From Sphingobacterium thalpophilum (lineage in GTDB: Bacteria > Bacteroidota > Bacteroidia > Sphingobacteriales > Sphingobacteriaceae): 64,000 bases of DNA. Below, piece after piece: positions 25,678-34,410 of the stretch (the stretch's first letter is position 1; every line of letters begins with the position of its first letter). The position numbers were made by a program, and so were the translations under genes. The stretch spans positions 3,968,001 through 4,032,000 of the forward strand of contig NZ_LR590484.1 of the NCBI RefSeq assembly GCF_901482695.1, given 5' to 3'. The notes under the pieces were generated by a model, which was not told the origin of the DNA, ran no database searches, and worked only from the letters and a program-made list of their open reading frames with translations.

Positions 25678-25796
25678 TTACAGTCGTCTTAAATCCAAAT
25701 ATAATGAGAAAATGTTCAGTTAATACTCGTTGTTTTCAGTGAATTTTATTTTATGCGCTGATCACGTCTATGCTATCAGCGCATGTAATTTTTTTC

Positions 25797-27104
25797 TTAA
25801 ATAGTGGAGTTCCGGAAGCTAAAGCTATGGTCATTGAGCTTGGTGATTTCTAGTTGAATTCCTTCGGCCAAACCCAGCTGTGTCGCGGCTTCCTTTCCTA
25901 ATTTAAGTACATGGAATCCTCGGCCACGGTAATTGAAGTTACATTCGTATTCCTTCGTGTCAATCGCGATTCTCAATTTTTGTGATTTGGTGGGAAATAA
26001 AGGCTTAAAGTCTTTCGTAATTCGGATCTGAGACTTCTTAACATCGTCTGCTGTGATTTTATTTCCCTTAGCAGGGAAAAGCATGCGATATGGGGCATCG
26101 GACGCGGTGACAGCCTGTTCTTGTGGAGCTTCTACTGGCTGCTGCTCCACCGTTACTTCAGGTATTGTATTTTCCGAAACTATGCCTTGACGTTTTTTTT
26201 CCTGACGGCCTTTTTTGCGTGCATTTTGACCTGAGGGTTTGACTTCTCCTTTTGCTATACTAGAAACAGGAGCTGTTTGCATAGGTTCTTTTCGTTCCTC
26301 TGCCGCTACTGAAGTCTGCGTTGCAGCTAATGGGCGCTTGATGATATTACGGATATAGTAATGCTTGATTCTGGACTTGTCCGTATTTCGTTCTTCTATT
26401 TCAAAGTCTTCTTTATAGGCTTTAAAAAGATGAGACATCTTGTCGTAGCCATAATTCCGGGCATCAAAATCCGGCTTCCTTTTGTTAAAAAGGCTACCAA
26501 TTTCACCCAGAAATGCCCATCCGTTTTCATCCGCCGTATCGTCAACAGTGTCTTTTAGCAATTCGAGTGTTTCTTCATCGAGCACAGCTATACTGGCAGG
26601 GTGATCTATCGGCTTGGGTGGGTTCTGCTGCTTTTTCTTTGCATTGGATTCTTTTTTTGGATTCTTTTCGAAAATCTCAACATAAATGAATTTGTCGCAG
26701 GAGGCGATAAACGGTTTTGGCGTTTTTTTCTCGCCGATACCGATGACCAATTTGCCGGACTCCCTGAGACGGGTTGCTAAACGCGTAAAGTCACTGTCGC
26801 TGGAAACAATGCAGAAGCCATCAACTCGGTCAGAGTGTAGAATATCCATAGCATCGATAATTAAAGCAGCATCTGTAGAATTTTTACCCTGCGTATAACT
26901 ATACTGTTGTATAGGCGTAATGGCGTGGGTAAGGAGCTTATCTTTCCATTTCTCGACATAGGGATTCGTCCAGTCTCCATAGATTCGCTTAATGGTCGGT
27001 ATTCCATACCTCTTCACTTCATTCAAAATCTCTTCTATCTTCCGATAAGACATATTGTCTGCATCGATTAATATTGCAATTTGTAAGTCCCCATGTTCTG
27101 CCAT
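25797..27104 (-). CDS. NYN-domain (LabA/DUF88) protein with LOTUS/OST-HTH domain
   Basis: A 435-residue protein. Residues 8-145 form a NYN domain of the PIN-like nuclease fold, with Asp14 and Asp16 in ILIDADNMSY, STDAALIIDAMD and the late SSDSDFTRLATRLRESGK. Residues of about 180-255 form an OST-HTH/LOTUS winged helix (DTADENGWAFLGEIGS to IKHYYIRN). A basic, low-complexity linker (GQNARKKGRQEKKRQ) follows. The last 90 residues form a separate beta-rich module (SQIRITKDFKPLFPTKSQ, then FNYRGRGFHVLKLGKEAA). NYN and LOTUS together point to RNA binding and cleavage. A candidate small RNA is encoded about 220 bases upstream on the same strand. Confidence 0.88.
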   Translation of the reverse strand: MAEHGDLQIAILIDADNMSYRKIEEILNEVKRYGIPTIKRIYGDWTNPYVEKWKDKLLTHAITPIQQYSYTQGKNSTDAALIIDAMDILHSDRVDGFCIVSSDSDFTRLATRLRESGKLVIGIGEKKTPKPFIASCDKFIYVEIFEKNPKKESNAKKKQQNPPKPIDHPASIAVLDEETLELLKDTVDDTADENGWAFLGEIGSLFNKRKPDFDARNYGYDKMSHLFKAYKEDFEIEERNTDKSRIKHYYIRNIIKRPLAATQTSVAAEERKEPMQTAPVSSIAKGEVKPSGQNARKKGRQEKKRQGIVSENTIPEVTVEQQPVEAPQEQAVTASDAPYRMLFPAKGNKITADDVKKSQIRITKDFKPLFPTKSQKLRIAIDTKEYECNFNYRGRGFHVLKLGKEAATQLGLAEGIQLEITKLNDHSFSFRNSTI

Positions 27105-27322
27105 ATACTTAATTATTTTTTCAATGTATTTTACTGTTTAGTCTCCAAATAAGTAGCTTATTCGAACTTATGGCTAAAATACGTTATTGTTGAGGATAAT
27201 AATGAATTTTCGGTCATTTTATTTACTCAAACTAAAAATGGCATTCCTGTTATTATGAGTAAAACTGAAAAAATCCGACCCTCATGTGGAACAACATCGG
27301 TGAATTTTGATTGCATAAGCAT

Positions 27323-27357
27323 AAAAAAGGTTTTCAAACGGGGAGAATGAAAACCTT
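27323..27357 (-). terminator. Terminator of the candidate small RNA
   Basis: Minus-strand reading: a 9-bp stem, a 13-base loop and a T run (the A run 27323-27328 on the + strand, its last two bases being part of the stem). On the + strand no T run follows, so it works only for minus-strand transcripts. Confidence 0.65.
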
Positions 27358-27387
27358 AAATAACCAATTATAAACCTAAATTATGAT
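27323..27387 (-). ncRNA. Candidate small RNA of about 65 nt
   Basis: On the minus strand a consensus promoter (TTG, 20 bases, TATCTTTG; 27392-27422) is followed at the right distance by an unannotated transcript. The transcript ends in an intrinsic terminator: arms AAGGTTTTC and GAAAACCTT with the loop ATTCTCCCCGTTT, then TTTT. The predicted RNA has an AU-rich 5' part with AGGTTTATAATTGGTTA and a C-rich terminal loop. No open frame of useful size exists. Alternatively it is an attenuated leader of the NYN gene (start at 27104, same strand). It matches no RNA family I can name. Confidence 0.5.
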
Positions 27388-27391
27388 AGAA

Positions 27392-27422
27392 CAAAGATAG
27401 TGTGTATTTTACACTTTTGCAA
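27392..27422 (-). promoter_or_regulatory. Consensus promoter of the candidate small RNA
   Basis: The -33 TTG (27420-27422), a 20-base spacer and the -7 TATCTTTG (27392-27399) fit TTG(N17-23)TAnnTTTG. The same -7 octamer precedes tRNA-Arg in this window. Confidence 0.6.
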
Positions 27423-27489
27423 CTATTTAATATTTTTTTTTGAGATAATTCCATCTATGTAAATTTATGACTACAATGAACTGGTCCGT

Positions 27490-28269
27490 CTAATTTTCGA
27501 CAAATGCCGAGGGGCGATAACCCATCACAGCGTAGAAGCTATTTGTGAAAGCCTGCAAGCTCTGGTAACCCACCTTATAGGCGATTTGTGATATAGTCAG
27601 ATCTTTCGTACTTAAAAGTTCAAGACTTTTAACAATCCGCAGTAATTGCTGATATTTTGCCAAGGTCATGCCGGTCTCCTTTTTAAACAGCCTCTCAATG
27701 GTGCGAAGTGATAAATGAGATAACAATGCAATTTCATCCATTTTGATTGACTGCATATAGTGATCATGTAAGTGGTTTAAGACAGGCTGTAGTCTGTTTT
27801 CTTTGGGGAGTGTGATGCCCAAATGTACCACTTTAGCTCCAAAATAGGGGAGTTCGTTCAATAGGGCACGCAGAAAAACATTTTCGTGCTCGTTCTCCTC
27901 TGTGAGTTTCGACCATTTTTCAGCATACAGAATCATCTCTTTTAATACCCTCGGCGCAGCGAAGATCTGAACGTTTTTGAAAAAAATATCTTCTGCTTCC
28001 ATGTCGAAAAAAAGAATCATCAGCTTGATGCGCTCCGACTGCGTGTCGGTTTTATGTAATGCGTTCGCGGGTACCCAAGCCACGTGATTCTGTGGTAATA
28101 GATACATTTTTCCTTCTACAGTTAAGTATTGAAAGCCCTGCTCTACGTAGATAAGTTGGGCTTTGCGATGTGTATGCGGCTGGTCATCGTGAATCCAGTT
28201 TTCCTCAAACCAGACAAAACTGGATTTTTTTATGCCTTCTATAATTGCTATATGTTCGGAACAGCTCAT
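27490..28269 (-). CDS. AraC-family regulator with cupin N-terminus
   Basis: A 259-residue protein from the ATG at 28269. A longer in-frame start at 28389 would overlap the divergent transporter gene, and the -7 box TAAATTTG (28293-28300, minus) lies between the two, so the shorter start is chosen. The N-terminal half is an AraC cupin (PHTHRKAQLIYVEQG, LLPQNHVAWVPANALH). The C-terminal 100 residues hold two helix-turn-helix motifs (LSHLSLRTIERLFKKETG, and KDLTISQIAYKVGYQSLQAF). It most likely controls the adjacent CynX-type transporter in response to a small molecule. Confidence 0.9.
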   Translation of the reverse strand: MSCSEHIAIIEGIKKSSFVWFEENWIHDDQPHTHRKAQLIYVEQGFQYLTVEGKMYLLPQNHVAWVPANALHKTDTQSERIKLMILFFDMEAEDIFFKNVQIFAAPRVLKEMILYAEKWSKLTEENEHENVFLRALLNELPYFGAKVVHLGITLPKENRLQPVLNHLHDHYMQSIKMDEIALLSHLSLRTIERLFKKETGMTLAKYQQLLRIVKSLELLSTKDLTISQIAYKVGYQSLQAFTNSFYAVMGYRPSAFVEN

Positions 28270-28292
28270 GTCGTTTTGCGTTAAATTAATGA

Positions 28293-28324
28293 CAAATTTA
28301 ATTAAATACCTCGGTATATCTTTG
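28293..28324. promoter_or_regulatory. Divergent -7 boxes for araC-like and MFS genes
   Basis: On the minus strand 28293-28300 reads TAAATTTG. On the + strand 28317-28324 reads TATCTTTG. Both match TAnnTTTG. A CAA at 28325-28327 could be the minus-strand -33 at a 24-base spacing. Confidence 0.5.
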
Positions 28325-28382
28325 CAAGAAATGATAATGCATCTATTTACATTCTTCAGATGGCTCTGAGCCGTAAAACTTA

Positions 28383-29591
28383 ATGACAATGAAAGAAAAT
28401 CAAAAAACAGCTGTTGTGGCCTGGAGCTGGTTGCCGGTGCTCGTCGTTATCTTGGTTTCCACCAATCTGCGTTCGCCTATTACTGCCGTGGGGCCAGTTC
28501 TCGAAGAGATCAGTTTGGACCTTCATCTAAGTGCTTTTCAAAGCAGTTTATTGACGGCTATCCCGCTTTTTATGTTCGCCAGCTGTTCTGTTTACGTGAG
28601 CAGATATTCACATGCACAAGGTATGCATCATTTTCTGCTGACGGGCCTTATCGTTCTTGGCGCAGGTCTGTTCATCCGCGTTACGGGAAGCTTATTCGGC
28701 TTATTTGCCGGCTCAGTAATGATCGGGTTAGGAATTTGCGTTGGGAATGTAGTGGCACCTGGATATATCAAGAGGAGTTTTCCAGATCATATTGGATTGA
28801 TGACTGGGCTGTTCGCAGTAGCGATGAACTTGACTGCTGCATTCGCTTCTGGTTTCAGCGTACGCCTCGGCGAATGGACAGCTTTAGGTTGGCAGGGATC
28901 GCTGGGTATTTGGGGGGGTCTGGTATTATTGTCCATTATTGCCATTTTATTTGATTGGCGACACACACGGCAGGCTATCAAAGTTTCATCCCAAAAGACA
29001 CAAAAAGGTATCGGACATATTTTTAGATCAAGGCTCGCTTGGTATATTAGTCTTTTTATGGGGATCCAATCACTGGTGTATTACAGCTTAATTTCATGGC
29101 TTCCTCAGGTCCTTATCGACTACGGAATGGCGTCAAAAGATACAGGTTGGCTGCTGTTTTTAATTCAGATTGCGATGATTCCTAGTATGTTTGTCGGCCC
29201 TGTCATGGCCTACCGTATGAGAAAACAGCGCTTATTGGCTGCAGTTGTCGCTATCGGAATGCTCGGAAGTATACTGTTATTCTGTTTCTATAAACTTGAA
29301 GGAATTTATTTTGCGGCTATACTTTTAGGGTTTTCCAACGGTTTATCATTTAGTTTATCTATTCTATTTTTTACATTACGGGCCAAAACTGCGGGCAATG
29401 CAATCAAAATTTCAGGCATGGCACAGTCCATAGGTTATTTAATTGCTGCTTTCGGGCCACCGATTTTCGGAAAATTACATGAAGTGGATCCATCCTGGAG
29501 ATACTCATTTTTTTTCCTCGCAGCTGGTACTGTTGTGCTTTTGTTTGCTGGTTTAAAAGCAGGTGATAACAAATATGTGGAAGAGCATTAA
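28383..29591 (+). CDS. MFS transporter, CynX/NimT-like
   Basis: A 402-residue inner-membrane protein with about 12 helices. The start WLPVLVVILVSTNLRSPITAVGPVL is typical of the CynX/NimT branch (motif TNLRSPITAVGP), as is the later FSNGLSFSLSILFF. Characterised relatives handle cyanate or 2-nitroimidazole, but most have unknown cargo. Translation could begin at 28383 or at the ATG two codons later. It is divergent from the AraC-type regulator and is followed by a strong hairpin. Confidence 0.88.
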   Translation: MTMKENQKTAVVAWSWLPVLVVILVSTNLRSPITAVGPVLEEISLDLHLSAFQSSLLTAIPLFMFASCSVYVSRYSHAQGMHHFLLTGLIVLGAGLFIRVTGSLFGLFAGSVMIGLGICVGNVVAPGYIKRSFPDHIGLMTGLFAVAMNLTAAFASGFSVRLGEWTALGWQGSLGIWGGLVLLSIIAILFDWRHTRQAIKVSSQKTQKGIGHIFRSRLAWYISLFMGIQSLVYYSLISWLPQVLIDYGMASKDTGWLLFLIQIAMIPSMFVGPVMAYRMRKQRLLAAVVAIGMLGSILLFCFYKLEGIYFAAILLGFSNGLSFSLSILFFTLRAKTAGNAIKISGMAQSIGYLIAAFGPPIFGKLHEVDPSWRYSFFFLAAGTVVLLFAGLKAGDNKYVEEH

Positions 29592-29602
29592 TGTTCGAAT
29601 CA

Positions 29603-29638
29603 TCAAGCTCATTATTAGAAAGAATAATGAGCTTGATC
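29603..29638. terminator. 15-bp hairpin between convergent genes
   Basis: Perfect arms 29603-29617 and 29624-29638 around AGAAAG. It lies between the MFS gene end and the end of the minus-strand hydrolase gene, and probably terminates both. Confidence 0.75.
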
Positions 29639-29671
29639 TATTGTTGAAAGCGATCCGAAGGTATAGACCCA

Positions 29672-31531
29672 TTAATTTTTTAGGATATCGAACTCAATAT
29701 AAGTTGGATTGTTGACATCATGAAAGATCCGTTGTGTAGCTTTACGAAAATCAGCTTTGGTAGCTGTATAAGGCTCCATAAAAACTTGCGGGTTTCGTTC
29801 AGCTAATGGAAACCAGGAATTTTGTACCTGAATCATAATGCGATGCCCTTTTTTAAATGTGTGAGCGATATCAGGCATCACAAAGTTCACTTTTTCGACC
29901 ATTCCCGGTGTCAGGGCTTCTGTTTTTTCGAAACCATTCCTATATTTTCCGGCCATGATCTCTCCGCGAACCAGCATCTGATAGCCAGCCATGGTTTTTC
30001 CTTGATAACTTGGCGCGTCAATAGGATATACGTCGATTAATTTAACCACATAGTCAGCATCGGTACCTGTTGAAGATACCCTCAGGAAATTCCGAATAGG
30101 TCCTACTATAGTAATATCTTCCGCTAGCGGTTCCGTTTGATAAACCATGACATCAGGCCTGCTAGCGGCAAAGCGTTGGTCATCGACCATATACTCCCGT
30201 GTGCGGTTCTCGATAAGTCCACCTTGATGCGGTACTGGCTTGTTGGGATCGGTCACATATTCGTCCCACGAATCCGTACGCTGCACCTTTTCATAACCCA
30301 ATTTGCCCTGCGGCTGAAAGTAAAGCTTTTTGGTCTCTATATTTTTTGGGGGCCATTGCTCAAATTGTTTCCACTCATTGCTTCCCGAAACAAAGATGTT
30401 TGCTTCAGCAGCATCAAAGTCGCCTTCCCCTTTTAGGTGGTATCTGAAGAAAGGTTGCTCAAATTTCTCCTGATAGGTGATGCTTGTTTTTTTTTCAAAG
30501 TGGATGTCGCCCAGATAATCACCTTCGGCACGTACCCAGCCCCCGTGATACCAGGGACCCGCGACTAAAATCGAGTTGTTGGCTTTACTTTTTTCTTCTA
30601 TGGACTGGTAGGTCTTAAAGGTTCCGTAGGCATCTTCGGCATCGAAAAAACCGCCGACTACCATGACCGCTGGTTTGACATCGCCAATATAATTGGTTAT
30701 TACACGGGATTTCCAGAATTCATCATAATGAGGATGATTAAAAAGGTTGTTCCAGAAGCGTACGGAGTCTCCGAAATATTTTTCTTTGAGCTCTCTGGCC
30801 GTCCCCGCCTGGAGAAAAAAGTTATATTTGTCCGCTTCTTTAATCTGAATGTTGTTCTTAAACTGGTCAGGTGTAATGGGCTTGGGTCGAGGTACGCCAA
30901 ATGTAGACATAAACGTGAAGGCATCTTGTAAAAATAGTACCCCGTTGTGATGAAAGTCGTCGCCAATATACCAGTCGGTCACAGGAGCTTGTGGCGAAAC
31001 TGCTTTAAGGCTAGGATGCGTTTTGACTAAACCCACAGTAGAATAAAAGCCGGGATAGGAAATGCCGTAAAGCCCAGCTTTTCCATTGTAGTTTTTCAAG
31101 TTTTTCTGTAGCCATTCGAGTACGTCATAGGTGTCTGTACTTTCATCAATTGCTTTTTTGTCTTTACTCAAACTCGTCGGTCGGACGTCCTCAAAATCTC
31201 CTTCACTCATCCATTTGCCGCGCACGTCCTGATAAACAAAAATATAACCGTCACGCATCATGGAAGGGAAGTTTCCCAAGCTTTTCTTGTATGCGTTTTG
31301 TCCATAAGGCCCTACAGTGTAAGGTGTCCGGTTTAATAGAACCGGATATTTTTTTGATTTGTCTTTTGGACTGTAAATGGCCGTGAATAATTTCTTGCCA
31401 TCTCTCATCGGGATTTCTATTTCAGTCTTTTCGTAATAATCCCTCACATAGGCCGAATCCGCAGCGGACTGTGCGGATAGCCGCGTGCTACCTAAAATTG
31501 CCAAGGTTACTATAGAAATGGTCGCTTTCAT
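29672..31531 (-). CDS. Secreted CocE/NonD hydrolase (alpha-amino acid ester hydrolase-like)
   Basis: A 619-residue protein with a signal peptide (about 1-20, ending RLSAQ). It has the alpha/beta hydrolase core of the X-Pro dipeptidyl peptidase S15 family: EIPMRDGKKLFTAIYSP, YQDVRGKWMSEGDF, the nucleophile Ser158 in GLYGISYPGFY, GGFFDAEDAYG with an acid-residue site, and a His in GPWYHGGW. The C-terminal jelly roll carries FLRVSSTGTDADYVVKLIDVYP. Relatives hydrolyse amino acid esters, beta-lactam side chains or acyl esters in the periplasm. It is a single gene. Confidence 0.9.
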   Translation of the reverse strand: MKATISIVTLAILGSTRLSAQSAADSAYVRDYYEKTEIEIPMRDGKKLFTAIYSPKDKSKKYPVLLNRTPYTVGPYGQNAYKKSLGNFPSMMRDGYIFVYQDVRGKWMSEGDFEDVRPTSLSKDKKAIDESTDTYDVLEWLQKNLKNYNGKAGLYGISYPGFYSTVGLVKTHPSLKAVSPQAPVTDWYIGDDFHHNGVLFLQDAFTFMSTFGVPRPKPITPDQFKNNIQIKEADKYNFFLQAGTARELKEKYFGDSVRFWNNLFNHPHYDEFWKSRVITNYIGDVKPAVMVVGGFFDAEDAYGTFKTYQSIEEKSKANNSILVAGPWYHGGWVRAEGDYLGDIHFEKKTSITYQEKFEQPFFRYHLKGEGDFDAAEANIFVSGSNEWKQFEQWPPKNIETKKLYFQPQGKLGYEKVQRTDSWDEYVTDPNKPVPHQGGLIENRTREYMVDDQRFAASRPDVMVYQTEPLAEDITIVGPIRNFLRVSSTGTDADYVVKLIDVYPIDAPSYQGKTMAGYQMLVRGEIMAGKYRNGFEKTEALTPGMVEKVNFVMPDIAHTFKKGHRIMIQVQNSWFPLAERNPQVFMEPYTATKADFRKATQRIFHDVNNPTYIEFDILKN

Positions 31532-32076
31532 TGTTTAATGGTATTTGTTCATATTCGTTTACAGGGGCAACGCCATTATTTTCTTTGATAACCTGATTGT
31601 ATTTAAATCAAAACAGGTTCACATCCATAGATAATCGTTTTGCCTCGGTGTAGATTTCAGTCTAAAGGTAGCGCTCCGGCAAACATTTTCCAATTTTATT
31701 GTCATATTTATGTGGTATGTAAAAAGAAAAATCGACCAATTTTTTGGAAAGAACAACTTTTTTTGAATTGTATTTGGATTAATTTTTTAATGTTAATATA
31801 TTGAATAAAATTAGTTATGATAATATTTATTTTTGCTTCATGGAGCTGAAAGCATTATATCTCAGTCAAATGGAACGTGAAAGTATATGCTGATGCGGCA
31901 GATAGCTTGGACTATTCAGCATATTTGGCATTTTTGAACGTAAGCAGAAACTGTGTTTGTCACGAATTTATAAATTCCGTGGTGAAGAATATGAAATATG
32001 TTTTTTTAAGCTAATTTTAAGAATTATTTTATCATAAAACATCAATTAAATAACAAATTAAGTATATAGAATTAAT
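31532..32076. other. Long intergenic region before ino1
   Basis: 545 AT-rich bases without a confident gene. A TATTTTTG box (31828-31835, +) is followed 4 bases later by ATG (31840), opening a 17-codon frame that ends at 31893. A different frame from about 31852 stays open to about 32012 (VYADAADSLDYSAYLAF, then LNVSRNCVCHEF) without an ATG. This may be a frameshifted remnant or chance. Nothing else is seen. Confidence 0.35.
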
Positions 32077-33405
32077 ATGGGACAACAAGTGAAAGATGCC
32101 AAGGGTAAATTGGGCATTCTTATTCCGGGATTAGGGGCGGTGGCTACAACTTTAATCGCTGGGGTGGCATCGATAAACAAAGGTTTTTCAAAGCCAATTG
32201 GATCCGTTTCGCAATTGAGCAGAATCCGTCTGGGCAAACGCACTGAGAACAGAAATCCATTGATTAAGGATTTTGTCCCTTTAGCAAAGTTGGAAGACAT
32301 CGTATTCGGTGGATGGGACGTGTACGAAGATAATGTATACGAAGCTGCATCGAAGGCACAGGTATTGGAACAGAGTCAATTGGATGCCGTAAAAGCTGAA
32401 TTGGAAGCTATTCAACCAATGAAAGCCGTATTTGATCGTAATTTTGTGAAAAATCTCGATGGGACACACGTGAAATCCGAGAAAACTCGTCGTGAGCTGG
32501 CCGAAGCGGTACAGCGTGATATTCGCGAGTTTAAAGAAAAAAATGGCTTGGATCGCGTTGTCTTGGTCTGGTGTGGTTCTACAGAGCGCTATATCGAAAC
32601 AAATGATGCGTTTTCTACTTTGGCGAAGCTGGAGGCGGCGATCGATAATGACGATCAACGCATACCTCCTAGCATGATCTATTGTTATGCGGCCTTGAAG
32701 GAAGGTGCTCCTTATGTAAATGGTGCGCCGAACTTAACCTGCGATGTGCCTGCTATTGTTGAATTGGCACAAGAGACTGGTGTAGCGATTGCTGGGAAGG
32801 ATTTTAAAACCGGTCAGACTTTGATGAAGACCATCGTGGCACCAGGTCTTCAGGCCAGAGCGCTTGGCGTTGAGGGGTGGTTCTCCACGAATATTTTGGG
32901 TAACCGTGATGGATTGGTATTGGACGATCCAGAAAATTTCAAAACAAAAGAAGTTTCAAAATTATCCGTTTTGGAAGAAATTCTCGATGCGAAAAAGAAT
33001 CCAGAATTATACGGGGACCTTTACCACAAAGTGCGCATAAATTATTATCCTCCGCACGGTGATAATAAAGAATCGTGGGATAATATCGATATTTTCGGCT
33101 GGTTGGGATACAAAATGCAAATCAAGATCAACTTCTTGTGCCGTGACTCTATTTTAGCCGCTCCCGTCGCTTTGGATTTGGCTTTATTCATTGACCTAGC
33201 GCAACGTGCTGGTATGTCTGGTATCCAAGAATGGCTGTCATTTTATTTAAAATCACCTCAGACAGCGCCTGGGTTACCTCCTGAACACGACATCTTTAAA
33301 CAGTTGATGAAGTTACAAAATACCTTACGCCACATTATGGGCGAAGATTTGATTACGCACCTGGGGTTGGATTATTACCAAGAGTTGGTAGATAGTATCC
33401 AATAA
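32077..33405 (+). CDS. ino1: Inositol-3-phosphate synthase
   Basis: A 442-residue protein matching the bacterial and archaeal myo-inositol-1-phosphate synthase family: the NAD-binding start LGILIPGLGAVATT, PLAKLEDIVFGGWD, VVLVWCGSTERY, the GAPNLTCDVPA region, GKDFKTGQTLMKT, GWFSTNILGNRDG and HKVRINYYPPHGD. It cyclises glucose-6-phosphate to inositol phosphate using NAD. It stands first in a cluster with a nucleotidyltransferase and a CDP-alcohol phosphotransferase, which points to inositol headgroup or inositol lipid synthesis. A terminator-like hairpin separates it from the next gene. Confidence 0.95.
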   Translation: MGQQVKDAKGKLGILIPGLGAVATTLIAGVASINKGFSKPIGSVSQLSRIRLGKRTENRNPLIKDFVPLAKLEDIVFGGWDVYEDNVYEAASKAQVLEQSQLDAVKAELEAIQPMKAVFDRNFVKNLDGTHVKSEKTRRELAEAVQRDIREFKEKNGLDRVVLVWCGSTERYIETNDAFSTLAKLEAAIDNDDQRIPPSMIYCYAALKEGAPYVNGAPNLTCDVPAIVELAQETGVAIAGKDFKTGQTLMKTIVAPGLQARALGVEGWFSTNILGNRDGLVLDDPENFKTKEVSKLSVLEEILDAKKNPELYGDLYHKVRINYYPPHGDNKESWDNIDIFGWLGYKMQIKINFLCRDSILAAPVALDLALFIDLAQRAGMSGIQEWLSFYLKSPQTAPGLPPEHDIFKQLMKLQNTLRHIMGEDLITHLGLDYYQELVDSIQ

Positions 33406-33419
33406 AGTGCATTTAGTAT

Positions 33420-33458
33420 AAAGGGGAATAATTGCTGGATGTGATTTTTCCCCTTTTT
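33420..33458 (+). terminator. Terminator after ino1
   Basis: Arms AAAGGGGAA (33420-33428) and TTCCCCTTT (33448-33456), followed by further T. The cluster downstream then needs its own promoter (33656-33663). Confidence 0.7.
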
Positions 33459-33655
33459 CTTCAGATAATTGATTTTTGAGTTTGCATCTCGCATTCGGCT
33501 TTTTAAACGGTCAATTGCTATCAGTAGGTAAAATTTACTTACTCGAACGGTAGAACTCAAAATGATTTCTGGTCGTTACCTGATTGTGGCCGCCAGGAAT
33601 TAAGATTCCCTCTGTAGACCTTGGTACGAATGTACTGGGGCCGTAACAAAGGGTT

Positions 33656-33663
33656 TATTTTTG
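33656..33663 (+). promoter_or_regulatory. -7 box before the nucleotidyltransferase gene
   Basis: TATTTTTG matches TAnnTTTG and lies 32 bases before the ATG at 33696. It argues against the longer starts at 33621 and 33630, which lie upstream of it. Confidence 0.45.
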
Positions 33664-33695
33664 TAATGAATGATTTTATTTTGCAATTAGAAGGA

Positions 33696-34406
33696 ATGGA
33701 ATTTGCTATCATTGCAGCGGGAGAAGGATCTCGATTGCGAAAGGAGGGCTTTAATTTGCCAAAACCCATGCTGCCTTTACATGGGGTTCCATTGATTGAA
33801 CGATTGATTCGTCTGTTTGCGCAGGAAGGAGCGAAGAAGGTTCATGTGATCATAAATAAGCAATCGCCAGAATTAAAACTATTTTTACAAAATACGGCAT
33901 TTGAACTCCCCATTCTGCTTATCGAAGAAGATACGCCTAGTTCATTGCACAGTTTTGCTTTATTGGTGAAGAACAATCCGGACTGGGAGTCCTGCTGTCT
34001 GACAACGACAGATACCGTTTTTAAACCTCATGAATTTCATGAATATTTAACGGCTTTTAGGAGCAAAGCTGACGTAGACGCTTTTATGGCGGTAACCCCA
34101 TTTGTGGACGATGAGAGTCCGCTTTATGTAAATACGGATCAAGATTTAAAGGTGGAGGCCTTTGTCGATCAGTCCACACCCGCGTCTAGTTTTGTTTCAG
34201 GTGGTATCTATTGTTTTCGTAAAGCCGCAATGAACTGTGCCTTAGAATCGGTCGAAACAGGCAATTCCAGAATGCGTAATTTTCAGCGAGCATTGTTGAA
34301 AAAAGATTTGCGTGTCGAAGCGTTTGTCTTTGAAAAAGTGGTAGATATTGATCACCTAAAAGATCGTATTGTTGCCGAACAATTTTTAAGTGAGGAAGTT
34401 AGTTAG
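33696..34406 (+). CDS. Nucleotidyltransferase, probably CTP:inositol-1-phosphate cytidylyltransferase
   Basis: A 236-residue NTP transferase. It opens MEFAIIAAGEGSRL (the nucleotide-binding GxGxRL loop), then LPKPMLPLHGVPLIERLIR, TTTDTVFKP as the metal Asp region and VSGGIYCFRK. In-frame ATGs at 33621, 33630 and 33666 would add up to 25 residues ahead of the canonical start. The first two lie upstream of the -7 box at 33656-33663, so 33696 is chosen. Given ino1 upstream and a CDP-alcohol phosphotransferase downstream, the likely product is CDP-inositol, which is inference. The end lies 4 bases before the next ATG. Confidence 0.8.
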   Translation: MEFAIIAAGEGSRLRKEGFNLPKPMLPLHGVPLIERLIRLFAQEGAKKVHVIINKQSPELKLFLQNTAFELPILLIEEDTPSSLHSFALLVKNNPDWESCCLTTTDTVFKPHEFHEYLTAFRSKADVDAFMAVTPFVDDESPLYVNTDQDLKVEAFVDQSTPASSFVSGGIYCFRKAAMNCALESVETGNSRMRNFQRALLKKDLRVEAFVFEKVVDIDHLKDRIVAEQFLSEEVS

Positions 34407-34410
34407 TACA

